DNA of 64,000 bases, taken from the NCBI GenBank assembly GCA_964427875.1, contig CAYRVX010000003.1, forward strand, positions 65,864 to 129,863. Direction: 5' to 3'. Under the pieces are notes generated by a model. That model was given only the letters and a program-made list of their open reading frames with translations. It did not search any database and was not told the origin of the DNA. Positions 17,200 through 25,730 of this stretch are shown in pieces. Every line of letters begins with the position of its first letter. The first letter of the stretch is position 1. This DNA is from CAYRVX01 sp964427875 (GTDB lineage: Bacteria > Planctomycetota > Phycisphaerae > SM23-33). The position numbers were made by a program, and so were the translations under genes.

Positions 17200-19200
17200 A
17201 TGAAACGAACGGTAGTGGCGGTAGCGGCTGTCCTGATCGCCGCGGGGGCCTGCGGGCCCGCGCTCGCCGAGGCGCCGAAGCTCGGCGAGGGCAAGGGGCA
17301 GGTCACGTTGAGCTGGGACGAGTTCGTGAGGATCACCGGCTACGACCCCGCGAAGAAGGGCTCACAGGTGCTCACCATCCCCTGGGCGCAGGTGGAGGAC
17401 CTCACCGGGCTGAAGGTGGACGGCGCCATGAAGGGCGCCACCGTGGACCTCAAATGGGGCGAGTTCCGCGCCCTGCTCGAGTGGTCGATCAAGCGGAAGG
17501 ACGAAGTGCCTCCGCCGGCCGACTACATCGTCACCTCCAGCCGGTACACCGGCAGCCTCTCCGATGACGGCGCCGCCTTCAAGCTCGCCGCGAAGATCAA
17601 CATCCTCCGCAAGAAGGGCTGGAAGAAGGTCCCCATCCTCCCGGTCACCGTCGCCCTGACCAAGACCGAGCTTCCCCAGGGGGTCTTCCTCAACGCCACG
17701 GGGACGAACTACGAGCTGCTCACCGACCAGTCGGGACCCATCGACGTGAGCATCGAGTTCTCCGTGGCCGTCAACAAGAGCGCCGGCATCAACCAGGTTG
17801 GCTTCAAGCGAGTATTGGCCGGCTCCAGCGTGCTGGACCTGACCATCGCGCGCGAAGAGGTGGACGTGAAGGTGGCCGACTCGCAGTCGCTGGTGAGCAA
17901 GACCGTGAACAAGCAGACGCAGGTGATCGCGGCGGTGCCGTCGAATGCGGCCGTCGCCATCTCGTGGGAACGCGCGCTGCCCAAGGTGGCGGCCGCGCCG
18001 ACGAAGCTCTACGCCGAGGTCGGCACGCTCGTGGCCGTGGCCGAGGGAATGCTCCTCTGCCAGGAGGTGGTCAACTACAACATCCTTCACACGGCGGTGC
18101 GCGAGTTGAACCTCCAGGTGCCCGCGGGCGCCAGCGTCCTGACGGCAAGCGGCTCGAACTTGCAGGACTGGCGCGTGGACAATGACGGCAAGCTCCAGGT
18201 GGTGCTCAAGGCCGAGGTCATCGGCAGCTACACGCTGCGGATCACCTACGAGCAGGCGAGCAAGGCGGGGGCCGAGACGCCCGTGATCCACCCGGTCGGC
18301 GTCGAGAGGCAGCGCGGGTACGTCGGCGTGGTGGCCGTCGCCAACGTGGAGATCGCCGCCGGAAAGGTGGACGCCGCCACCGCCATCGACGTGCGCCAAC
18401 TGCCCGCCGACATCGTCTCCATGACCAATCAGCCGATCCTGCTGGCCTTCCGCTACCTGGGCGAGCAGTTCAAGATCCCGCTGACCATCAAGAAGCACGC
18501 GGAGGTCGGCGTCCTCGTGACGATCGTCGACAGCGGCGTCTTCACGGCCATGCAGCTCGCCGACGGGCGGAGGATCACCAAGGTCATCTACTCCGTCCGC
18601 AACAACCGGAACCAGTTCCTTCGGCTGAAGATGCCCGAGGCCTCGGAGATCTGGTCGGTCTCGGTCAGCGGCAACACGGTCTCCCCGGCCAAGGACGAGG
18701 CCGGCAACGTCCTGGTGCCCCTGGTGCGGAGCTCGGGCGGCGCCCAGGAGCTGGCGGCCTTCCCCGTCGAGATCGTCTACGTGGAGACGCCCAAGGCCCA
18801 GGTGCCCGAGCGAGGCCAGATCCACGTCGAGCTGCCCGCCTGTAGCGTTCCCGTCGTGCACGTGATGTACAGCTACTACGCGCCGGCGGAGGGCAAGTAC
18901 ACGGTCGGCTGGGGCGCGAGCGGCTTCTCCGGGCCGCTTCAGGTGGTCGAGGAGTTCACATCGCTGGCAACCGGCGCCGGCCGGCAGATCGTCCGCCTCG
19001 ACGCCACCAAGCAGGCCAAGCAGATGCAGAAGGCCTTCGACGCCCGCGTGGACGCCAAGGCGAAGGCCGCAGGGGCCACGCCTATCCGCGTCCGCCTGCC
19101 CATCAACGGCAAGCTGTTCAAGCTGGAGAAGATCCTCGTCCTGCCGAACGACAGGCTGTACTTCGACCTCCAGTACAGGGACTGGAAGGTCCCGAAATAG
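17200..19200 (+). CDS. Exported protein paralogous in part to the upstream gene, function unknown
   Basis: This 666-residue protein has a clear signal peptide (VVAVAAVLIAAGACGPALA). The rest is beta-rich. Residues about 430-560 share a block with the upstream protein: YSVRNNRNQFLRLKMP and LVPLVRSS here match YEIRNRSRQFLRLHLP and LPLVRSQ there. No enzyme motif is recognised. The ATG at 17200 follows AAAGGAG at 17186-17192, and the upstream stop is at 17193-17195, so the two genes are tightly coupled. The pair may build one envelope complex. The long spacer of repeats downstream shows no further member of the operon. Confidence 0.7.
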   Translation: MKRTVVAVAAVLIAAGACGPALAEAPKLGEGKGQVTLSWDEFVRITGYDPAKKGSQVLTIPWAQVEDLTGLKVDGAMKGATVDLKWGEFRALLEWSIKRKDEVPPPADYIVTSSRYTGSLSDDGAAFKLAAKINILRKKGWKKVPILPVTVALTKTELPQGVFLNATGTNYELLTDQSGPIDVSIEFSVAVNKSAGINQVGFKRVLAGSSVLDLTIAREEVDVKVADSQSLVSKTVNKQTQVIAAVPSNAAVAISWERALPKVAAAPTKLYAEVGTLVAVAEGMLLCQEVVNYNILHTAVRELNLQVPAGASVLTASGSNLQDWRVDNDGKLQVVLKAEVIGSYTLRITYEQASKAGAETPVIHPVGVERQRGYVGVVAVANVEIAAGKVDAATAIDVRQLPADIVSMTNQPILLAFRYLGEQFKIPLTIKKHAEVGVLVTIVDSGVFTAMQLADGRRITKVIYSVRNNRNQFLRLKMPEASEIWSVSVSGNTVSPAKDEAGNVLVPLVRSSGGAQELAAFPVEIVYVETPKAQVPERGQIHVELPACSVPVVHVMYSYYAPAEGKYTVGWGASGFSGPLQVVEEFTSLATGAGRQIVRLDATKQAKQMQKAFDARVDAKAKAAGATPIRVRLPINGKLFKLEKILVLPNDRLYFDLQYRDWKVPK

Positions 19201-19502
19201 GGCATGGTTCAAACATGCGCAGCCGGTAGCCGAAGCGGCCAGGGCCTTGGCACATTTGTGAGCCCAAGATCCGAAGGTCGTTGCCGGCTGCCGGCTGCCG
19301 GCTGCGCTGGTCTCGTGGCGACCGGTCCGTTACCGCCGAGCCGACTGCAACCAAACACTGACCCCTGCTGAACCAACCCCGAATCACCCCCGGCAAAATC
19401 TTGCGCCCGCCCTCGTAAATGCCTATTTCACAGGTGTTTATAGACGCAATCGCCCAAAATGGCTTTGTTTCGTAAAAAGACTTATGCCGGACCATTCGCA
19501 GC

Positions 19503-19538
19503 CACAAAGGTCACAAAGGTCACAAAGGTCACAGAGGT
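19503..19538. repeat. Four tandem 9-bp repeats (CACAAAGGT)
   Basis: Three exact CACAAAGGT units are followed by one variant CACAGAGGT and then CACGG. The spacing is uninterrupted, so this is a simple tandem repeat. It is not a CRISPR array because there are no spacers. Confidence 0.9.
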
Positions 19539-19599
19539 CACGGGGTAGATAACTCAAAGTGACCGATTCGCCAGCTTCCCGGGAGGTGCTCGTTGACTC

Positions 19600-19767
19600 G
19601 TGAATTCGTTAACTCGTTGATTCGTCAAGAACTCCGCCCTGGCCACTCGGCGGATTCGTTGCACGACCCATGGCAGCCGGCACAGCTTCTCAGTTGCCGA
19701 GCCAGCAAAGCAAAGCCCAACATCTCTTCGGGCAATATCTTTCCAGTTAACGAGTTAACGAATTAAC
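19600..19767. repeat. MITE-like 168-bp segment with 19-bp terminal inverted repeats
   Basis: The left arm GTGAATTCGTTAACTCGTT (19600-19618) is the reverse complement of AACGAGTTAACGAATTAAC (19749-19767) at 18 of 19 positions. The 130-bp interior has no gene. No target-site duplication was confirmed, so a miniature transposon is only one reading; a degenerate simple repeat on both strands is another. Confidence 0.5.
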
Positions 19768-20320
19768 GGATCAACGGGCAACCCGTAAGCCAATCAGGAT
19801 CGGTCAGTTTGAGTAGATAAGATATCGAAATGGCGTGCTTTTGCAAACGCGCAACGGACAGAGTGTTCTCTCACGGCCCCGAGCGTTTCTGTCGTAACCG
19901 CCTGCAAAATCATAACCTTTGTGTTCTTTGTGCCCTCTGTGGCGAACAATCCGCGTTTGGCTTCGTTTCGCGTTTTTCTTCTGATCCGCCGCCTTCCTTT
20001 TCCTTGTGATCACGATCCCCCCGTAGCAGGCATATACATCTCGCAGCCCTTTTTGCACAACGAAAATCGCCAGATTGCAGAAAAACTTCCGGCCGCGCCC
20101 GCCGGCAAGGGCGGGCGTAGGCTGAAGGTCGTAGGTCATAGGTCGTAGGTCGTAGGGCAGACCGTGGGACCGGATACCGTGGGGCCGTGGGACCGGATAC
20201 CGTCGGACCGCAAGACCGTGCCACCGGATACCGTCAGACCGGCAATCGTCCTCGTCGTCGTCCTCGTCCTCGTCCTCGGCCGTCTCTTCTCGGGGTTCCG
20301 AGTTCCGGCCTCCTCGGGGG

Positions 20321-20453
20321 CAGGCGGCCGTGCCGGCCGCCGTTAAACGCTCCGCGCCTCCCTGCCCGGTAGGCAGCCTCCGGGTTCCGAGTTCCGAGTT
20401 CCGACCTCTTCGGGGCCAGGCGGCCGTGCCGGCCGCCGTTAAACGCTCCGCGC
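20321..20453. repeat. Duplicated 37-bp palindromic REP-like unit
   Basis: An identical 37-mer lies at 20321-20357 and 20417-20453. Its core GGCGGCCGTGCCGGCCGCC is palindromic and is followed by GTTAAACGC. Read on the minus strand, it resembles the start of the element at 25445, with GTTTAACGG here and GTTTAGCGG there, each followed by a CCGGC palindrome. Confidence 0.75.
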
Positions 20454-20785
20454 TCCGGGCTCCGGGTTCCGAGTTCCGCCTTCCCGGTTCCCGCTTGCGA
20501 CTTCGTCATTCGTCATTCGTCATTCATCATTGATCATTCGGCATTGCTTCTCCCTTGCTTCCCCCGCCCCGCGCGGTATCCTGAATGAGACAAAAGGGCC
20601 TGCCGCTCACCGGGCGGCCGTCCGGGCAAAGCGGCAGGAACCAACGGGGCGGTGAGTGTGTCCCGCTCGCCATCATGAAAGCGTTATCTCGTTCATCCGT
20701 TCACTCGTTCACTCGCGGTCGCGGAGACGCCCGCGCAGGGCCGACGCGCTGATTCCGGGCACTCCTCGACCGTCGCCCCCGACTG

Positions 20786-23290
20786 CTAGGTGCTGATCTC
20801 GGTGACTAGGCCGACTTGCTGGGCAATGGGCGTATACAGATCCACCTCGGTTGCCGGGGTGCTGATGGTGATGATCAGCGCGTATCGCGTCTGCTTCTCG
20901 ACGAAGCCCAAATGCTTGCGCTCGCGCCACCAACCGGTGACGGGGGACACGGCTACCTGCCCGCACTGCGCAACGTAGCTGGCAGGCGCTGTCCACCAGT
21001 CCGAATGAATCGAGCCACGTGTCTGGAGCTTCGCACCGATCGTCCAGTCGATCGGATCGCTTGTAGACGGTCGGGCTTGCTCTTCTTCCCATTCCTGGCT
21101 GCTGATTCGCTGACGGAATTGCCTCTCCGTTTCGATCGGCCCTCGGAGTTTGAATCGCAGCCCATGAGAGGCATAACGGAACTTCCTGCGCCATCCCCGA
21201 CGGCCGGGACTCGGCTCGACGAAATAGGAAAGCGTAATCCGAACAGTCACGTCTTGCTGGTGAAGGGCCTCCAGGGCAGCCCTCGGCCACGGCAACGAGT
21301 GGAGGACAAAGTGATTCGTCTTTGCCTTGGTGCCATCCAGCTTGAATGGCTGAATCGCCCCCTGATGGATAAGCGACACGCAGTTCTCGACGGTATACCT
21401 GGCGCGCTCAAGGTTCGGTACGCCGTATCCGAAACAACGCAGGCGAGCATGACGTTCGTCCTGCCGGTTGCCGCGAACCTGACGCAGCATCTCGCCGGTC
21501 CACTCAGCCGAGTGGACGAGGAGGCCCCGAACCGTTTCCGGCCAGAGCTCGGGATAGTCGGCCATCAGGATGGCCGCAAGCCGGGCGGCCTGGGCAGTCG
21601 CGGCGCTCGTGTCGCCAGTCCATGTCAGCAGCCGACCCGTCGGGTCGAGTGAAGTGGTGAGCAGTGATAGATCATCGCAGCCGTCGATCTGACCCCCTGG
21701 TGATTGGGCGTAGTTGCCGCCTTCCATAACGATGTCCGGCTTCAGTGGCCATCTTCGGTCGTCCCAAGCGCGAGACGTGCGACTGGTCGGACAGAGGCCG
21801 CCTAGCGGCGCCACCGCCTGGTAGCCGTCGAAACCTATTGAGCTTATCCGCACACGCTCCGTGAAGGCACCTACCGTCAAGGCATTCCAGCTCTGGCCGG
21901 GGTCCTCGATGCCGTTGGATGAGAGGTTGGTCTCGGGGTACGTATACGAGGGATCCGTTGTGACATCACGGATGTTCCCGGCGGCGACCACGTACAGCCG
22001 CTGATGGCCGTCACGCTGACCCGCTGCGTGCTGGTCAATGGCCCCGGACCAGGAAGTCGGGCAACCGTGATCTCTACCCATATCAGCGGCTGTGATCGGA
22101 AGGCAGGCGACACGGCTGCGCTTGGGAGCTTGGGTCTCGGCCATGGCCAAGCTGGCTTGAGTGACGTAGCCCCATGAGTCCTCGGGGTGTGGCCGGGCGC
22201 TGTGGAGCATCCGAACGGACTCCAGGCGGTGCAGGAGTGCATGTGCCTCGGTGTTCCTAAGCAGGTCGGCAAGATGGTCGCCGAAGATGGCCAGGCCAGC
22301 GATCTCCGTACCATGGGCCTCGGCATGGTCGACCACCGGCCACGTCGGGTCCAAAGCCTGCGCGTCCTCGTCCGCAATCAACGGGCGCAATAGCGGGTGG
22401 GACGTATGCACGCCATGGTCGAGCAAACACACAGCCGGTGCGTCGGCGTGCGGCAAGACCAATCGGCCGACCAAGTCCTGGACGAACTCCCGCTGTTCCC
22501 GGGCTTGCAGGCGAAGGAACTCCGTGGGCACTTCCTTCGCCCGTCGTAATTCTGCGAGTCGATCAAGTAGCGGAACGAAGACTCGCGTCCATTGCGCGGG
22601 TGTTCCGAAGGCAAGGAAAACAAGGCGTTCAGGGAACGGAATGACGTGCTGACTCAGTTGCAGCTGAGTGTCCGCCGTTGCAGCTACAAACTCGGCGAAA
22701 GCCGAATCTGGGTCTTCATCTGCCGCAACGCGAATCCAGACCTCCCACCAGATGGCTTGGTTCTCAGTAGCTGGGTATAGGCTCTCGTCGTCGGTCCAGA
22801 ATGATGCGAGAACTGGGAAACGAATGCCGCTGATACCGGTGACCAGGTCTTCGTTCTTTGGGCGGCCGGATGGATAGCCTTCCGTTGGTGCCGTATTCTC
22901 GGTTTCGTACCGCTCGATCTTGCGAACGTACTTCTCGAGTTGCCCGTCGGGGACGTAGACCGTCGCGTGCAGACGGCCGTCATGGACTCGTGTGGAAAGC
23001 ACTTCCACTTCAGGGCGGAGCTTTCTGTTCTCAAGGCTTTCGATCTTGAGGTCATACTTCCGCACGTCTTCGCCAACGACCTCAAGACACAGATCGCGTA
23101 TGACATGGCCCGACTCACCGGCAAGGGATTTCGCATCTTCCACGGCCTTCTCTACGTCACCGATCAACTTCCGAGCATGGGCGCGTCGGTCACGCGGAGG
23201 CATTCTGAATTCACCTCCGCCCCCGGGCGGCCTGGTGTAGTTACGGGCCTGTCCGGGCTTCGTGATGAGAACATGTCGATGTCGCGCCAT
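20786..23290 (-). CDS. ietS: Subtilisin-like (S8) serine protease, IetS-like defence effector
   Basis: This 834-residue protein has a complete S8 triad: D291 in LLDHGV, H326 in AHGTEIAG and S562 in GDTSAATA. About 280 residues precede the protease domain and about 180 beta-rich residues follow it. No signal peptide is visible, which fits a cytoplasmic enzyme. The gene begins 18 bp after an AAA ATPase gene. A cytoplasmic subtilase encoded directly after a small AAA ATPase is the arrangement of the IetAS anti-phage system reported in the 2020 survey by Gao and colleagues. By that analogy the ATPase would license the protease during infection. Assignment is by gene order, size and motifs; no alignment was run. 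The locus appears less GC-rich than neighbouring genes and is flanked by repeats, consistent with acquisition by transfer. Confidence 0.78.
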   Translation of the reverse strand: MARHRHVLITKPGQARNYTRPPGGGGEFRMPPRDRRAHARKLIGDVEKAVEDAKSLAGESGHVIRDLCLEVVGEDVRKYDLKIESLENRKLRPEVEVLSTRVHDGRLHATVYVPDGQLEKYVRKIERYETENTAPTEGYPSGRPKNEDLVTGISGIRFPVLASFWTDDESLYPATENQAIWWEVWIRVAADEDPDSAFAEFVAATADTQLQLSQHVIPFPERLVFLAFGTPAQWTRVFVPLLDRLAELRRAKEVPTEFLRLQAREQREFVQDLVGRLVLPHADAPAVCLLDHGVHTSHPLLRPLIADEDAQALDPTWPVVDHAEAHGTEIAGLAIFGDHLADLLRNTEAHALLHRLESVRMLHSARPHPEDSWGYVTQASLAMAETQAPKRSRVACLPITAADMGRDHGCPTSWSGAIDQHAAGQRDGHQRLYVVAAGNIRDVTTDPSYTYPETNLSSNGIEDPGQSWNALTVGAFTERVRISSIGFDGYQAVAPLGGLCPTSRTSRAWDDRRWPLKPDIVMEGGNYAQSPGGQIDGCDDLSLLTTSLDPTGRLLTWTGDTSAATAQAARLAAILMADYPELWPETVRGLLVHSAEWTGEMLRQVRGNRQDERHARLRCFGYGVPNLERARYTVENCVSLIHQGAIQPFKLDGTKAKTNHFVLHSLPWPRAALEALHQQDVTVRITLSYFVEPSPGRRGWRRKFRYASHGLRFKLRGPIETERQFRQRISSQEWEEEQARPSTSDPIDWTIGAKLQTRGSIHSDWWTAPASYVAQCGQVAVSPVTGWWRERKHLGFVEKQTRYALIITISTPATEVDLYTPIAQQVGLVTEIST

Positions 23291-23308
23291 GGGAACTCCC
23301 CGATCGGT

Positions 23309-24298
23309 TCACCTTGGTTTCCCACCGGAACGCCCACGTTGGGATAGAGCACGCTTCAGTTCGCTGGTCAGTATCTTCCGGCGTCCGTCGAGAACCGCAT
23401 CTTTTGCCGCCTCTTCGCATGCCTTCACGATATCGGCGTGGGGCATGCCTTTCGCCGTGTCCAGGATCGACCGCCAGCCAAGACGCCGAATGTCGAAGCT
23501 GCTGAGTCGGTTCTCGACGAGCCTCCGGGCCATGGTCGCAGTGGGCAATCCGTAGCGCACCGTGTCATCGAAGCGCCGGAACAGCGCCGAGTCGAGCGAG
23601 CCCTCGAGGTTGCTGGCCGCGATGATGAGCCCCATCGAGTCATCTTGTTCGAGGAAGATGAGGAATGAGTTGAGGACACGCCGGATCTCCCCGACATCAT
23701 GTCCGCCATGACGATGAGCCCCGATAGCGTCGAACTCGTCGAACAGATACACGGCGCGAGACTGCTTCATGGCGTCGAAGACAAGGCGGAGTTTGGCCGC
23801 TGTTTCGCCCATGAACTTCGTGATGAGTGTATGAAACTGAACCGTCAGGAGCGGCAAGCGCAGCTCACCGGCCAACGCGGCAGCCGTCATGGACTTCCCG
23901 CAGCCAGGCGCCCCAAGCAACAACAGCTTCCGGCGGGGAACAAGGCCGTGCGTGTGCAGACGGTCGACTTGGCGGTACTCGACCAGGACACGGTCGAGGC
24001 GCCGCTTCAGTTCGACCGTCAGAACCATGTCTGCCAGATGCGTATTCGGGAATGTGGCGGCGAAGAGACCGCTTAGCTCCCCCGTCGGCTGAGCAATTGG
24101 AACGGATTTCAATGGCGCTGGCTGCGCGGCTTGCATGCGACGAGCTTCGTCCACAAGGTGCCGAAGCTCTTCGGCGAGCTTCTTCTTCCCAGTTCTGGCC
24201 GCGTGTGCGGCGATCTGAGAGGCAACGGACAAGAACCGCTCCGGATCTCGCTCCGTGTAGCTCTCGATCAGTGCTTTAACTTGTTGGGCTGTGGCCAT
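23309..24298 (-). CDS. ietA: AAA+ ATPase, IetA-like partner of the subtilase
   Basis: This 329-residue protein has a helical N-terminus of about 100 residues and then one AAA+ module. It has Walker A GAPGCGKS at 129-136, Walker B LFDEFDAIG with D187-E188, a sensor-1 region IIAASN and an arginine-finger-like FRRFDD. The sequence resembles the FtsH/katanin-like AAA clade used in two-gene defence cassettes. It is transcribed ahead of the S8 protease with an 18-bp gap and is divergent from an Mrr-type nuclease gene. The probable role is ATP-dependent sensing or control of the protease in an IetAS-like system. A general proteolysis helper is the alternative. Confidence 0.8.
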   Translation of the reverse strand: MATAQQVKALIESYTERDPERFLSVASQIAAHAARTGKKKLAEELRHLVDEARRMQAAQPAPLKSVPIAQPTGELSGLFAATFPNTHLADMVLTVELKRRLDRVLVEYRQVDRLHTHGLVPRRKLLLLGAPGCGKSMTAAALAGELRLPLLTVQFHTLITKFMGETAAKLRLVFDAMKQSRAVYLFDEFDAIGAHRHGGHDVGEIRRVLNSFLIFLEQDDSMGLIIAASNLEGSLDSALFRRFDDTVRYGLPTATMARRLVENRLSSFDIRRLGWRSILDTAKGMPHADIVKACEEAAKDAVLDGRRKILTSELKRALSQRGRSGGKPR

Positions 24299-24637
24299 GT
24301 GGGCGCCTCAATCGACACGGCCGACCTATGCTCAGTCCTGGCGTAGCCATTGGCTTCGCCAAACTAGACGACCAGAGCAACTGCTCGCCCTTCGACCGGC
24401 CATCCGCTTTCCTTGTTGTTGCTTCGGCCTGACGGACCCGCTCATTCGCTTCGCGGCCTCGGCAGGAAACTGCCTTAGCCAGGTTTCCCGGATGAAGTTC
24501 CGCCGCAATCATCGGGAACCTCTTTGATGATTGTATCTTGTCCCCAAGCCCTGGCAAGGCTGTTTCCGGTTCTCGTAAGCCCTCATTAGCGTCCCGTTGG
24601 GCCGCCATTCCGTTGGGAACGACCTTCGGCAGGCCCT
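24299..24637. other. Divergent intergenic region between the IetA-like and Mrr-like genes
   Basis: These 339 bp separate two divergent genes. Short reading frames cross it on both strands, but none shows a domain signature or a good ribosome-binding site. On the minus strand, GAGGCG lies a few bases before the ATG of the ATPase. No clear -35/-10 pair was found. Confidence 0.4.
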
Positions 24638-25366
24638 TTGGGCCAGGTGGGGAGCTTCCTGGACCTGGCCACATGCGAGGGCCTCGATTCCGCAATCTTC
24701 TCGGATCCCGCCTTCCTGCCGACCTACCTGGCCCGCGCCTTCGAGTACGCCCACGACCCCGGGACGGAAGACGCCCAGCGATGGCCCCACTTCGTCGAGA
24801 CGGTATTAGCTCGGATCAAGGCGCTCCGCAGTCTGTACGCCGACGTCGAGCCGCCGCCGCGGCTCGTCGAGGCCGTCGAGGCGATCACCGCCGAGCTCAT
24901 CGAGTACTTGGCCCGGCACCCGCGGGCCCTCTACCGGATCAGGCCCCGCCAGTTCGAGGAGCTGATCGCCGAAATCCTCGCAAGCTACGGCTGGCAGGTG
25001 CAGCTCACACCTGCCAGCAAGGACGGCGGCTACGATCTTCTTGCCATCTCGAAGGACGCCTCCGATCTGGAGACCTCCTGGATCGTCGAGTGCAAGAAGT
25101 ATGGGCCCGAGAACAAGGTCGGCGTGGAGATTGCCCGGGCGCTATACGGCGTCAAGACGGATCTCCGCGTCGCCAGTGCCCTCCTCGCGACGACGTCGCA
25201 CTTCACCAGAGGCGTGAAGGCCTACAAGGCCTCGCATTACGATCTGGAGCTTCGTGATTACGAGGGCATCCTGGAGTGGATCAACACCTACCGTCCCAAC
25301 CCCGACGGCAGGCTCTACATCAAGGACAACCGCCTGATCCTCCCGGGCGACGAACGCCCGGCGTAG
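24638..25366 (+). CDS. Mrr-type restriction endonuclease-like protein
   Basis: This protein of about 242 residues has a helical N-terminal half. The C-terminal Mrr-cat type nuclease core reads RPRQFEELIAEIL, SKDGGYDLLAIS, then WIVECKKYGP and ALLATTSHFTRGVKAY. The D...ECK pattern gives the PD-(D/E)XK metal site. Mrr-family enzymes cut foreign, often modified, DNA. The start is uncertain: TTG at 24638 is the longest form and GTG at 24647 is an alternative, and neither has a strong ribosome-binding site. It lies next to and divergent from the IetAS-like pair, so the three genes form a small defence islet. No methyltransferase is present, which suits a modification-dependent enzyme. Confidence 0.78.
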   Translation: MGQVGSFLDLATCEGLDSAIFSDPAFLPTYLARAFEYAHDPGTEDAQRWPHFVETVLARIKALRSLYADVEPPPRLVEAVEAITAELIEYLARHPRALYRIRPRQFEELIAEILASYGWQVQLTPASKDGGYDLLAISKDASDLETSWIVECKKYGPENKVGVEIARALYGVKTDLRVASALLATTSHFTRGVKAYKASHYDLELRDYEGILEWINTYRPNPDGRLYIKDNRLILPGDERPA

Positions 25367-25730
25367 CGCGGTCGGGCTTGGTGACAGAAAGAACAACGAT
25401 CCGCACAAGAGGTTAATGGAACGCGGGGGGGCGTGGGGTATTTGTTTAGCGGGCCGGCTTGCCGGCCACTCCTCGGCCGGCAGGGCCGAGGCCCTTGCGT
25501 CGTCCGGCGGAAGACACGGCCGGCAACCTGTCTGCCGACAGGCAGAGCCGGGCCGCTAAACCATTGAACGATGCGCTCAGTTTAGCTCGCATGCGGATCG
25601 TTGATAACATTGCCCTGCTCCCGGAACCGGGCTTCGGATGAGACGTTCCTACTATGTGCTGTTCTTGAGGTGAGCTCCTTCGTTACAATCCCGGGCAGAT
25701 GAGGCGGCCGGGATCAGGGAGGACCGCAGT
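25367..25730. other. Intergenic region upstream of exbB, holding a REP-like element
   Basis: These 364 bp have no gene. The left half is occupied by the palindromic element at 25445-25560. The right half has a TACAAT at 25684-25689 without a good -35 at the usual distance. No match to the E. coli (GTATGA-N16-TCATAC) or H. pylori NikR box was seen, although NikR is encoded at the end of the downstream operon. Confidence 0.5.
25445..25560. repeat. 116-bp REP/MITE-like palindromic element
   Basis: The ends TTTAGCGGGCCGG (25445-25457) and CCGGGCCGCTAAA (25548-25560) are inverted repeats with 12 of 13 matches. Inside are a 7-bp stem GGCCGGC-TT-GCCGGCC near the left end and a CTGCC/GGCAG hairpin near the right end. 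The left end resembles the reverse complement of the 37-mer at 20321 and 20417. Confidence 0.65.

Larger units (their letters stand above)
19201..20785. repeat. Repeat-rich gene desert between exported-protein and defence genes
   Basis: About 1.6 kb without a convincing gene. It contains four tandem 9-mers of CACAAAGGT type (19503-19538), a 19-bp near-perfect inverted repeat (19600-19618 with 19749-19767), a CTTTGTGTTCTTTGTGCC-like block at 19916-19934, GTAGGTC iterations (20126-20157), three ACCGGATACCGT copies (20168-20233), a repeated 37-mer (20321-20357 and 20417-20453), and CGTCATT iterations (20503-20545). Reading frames across these blocks are low-complexity and share no family signature. 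Confidence 0.8.

Noticed and set aside
17362..19212. A 616-codon minus-strand frame opposite an exported protein
   Set aside because: The plus strand has a signal peptide, SD site and paralogous blocks; the minus frame is H/D/R-rich without motifs.
19503..19538. CRISPR-like array
   Set aside because: The 9-bp units are contiguous with no spacers, and no cas gene is present.
19804..20224. Two overlapping short minus-strand proteins
   Set aside because: They read through a CTTTGTG-type repeat and GTAGGTC iterations and have no ribosome-binding site.
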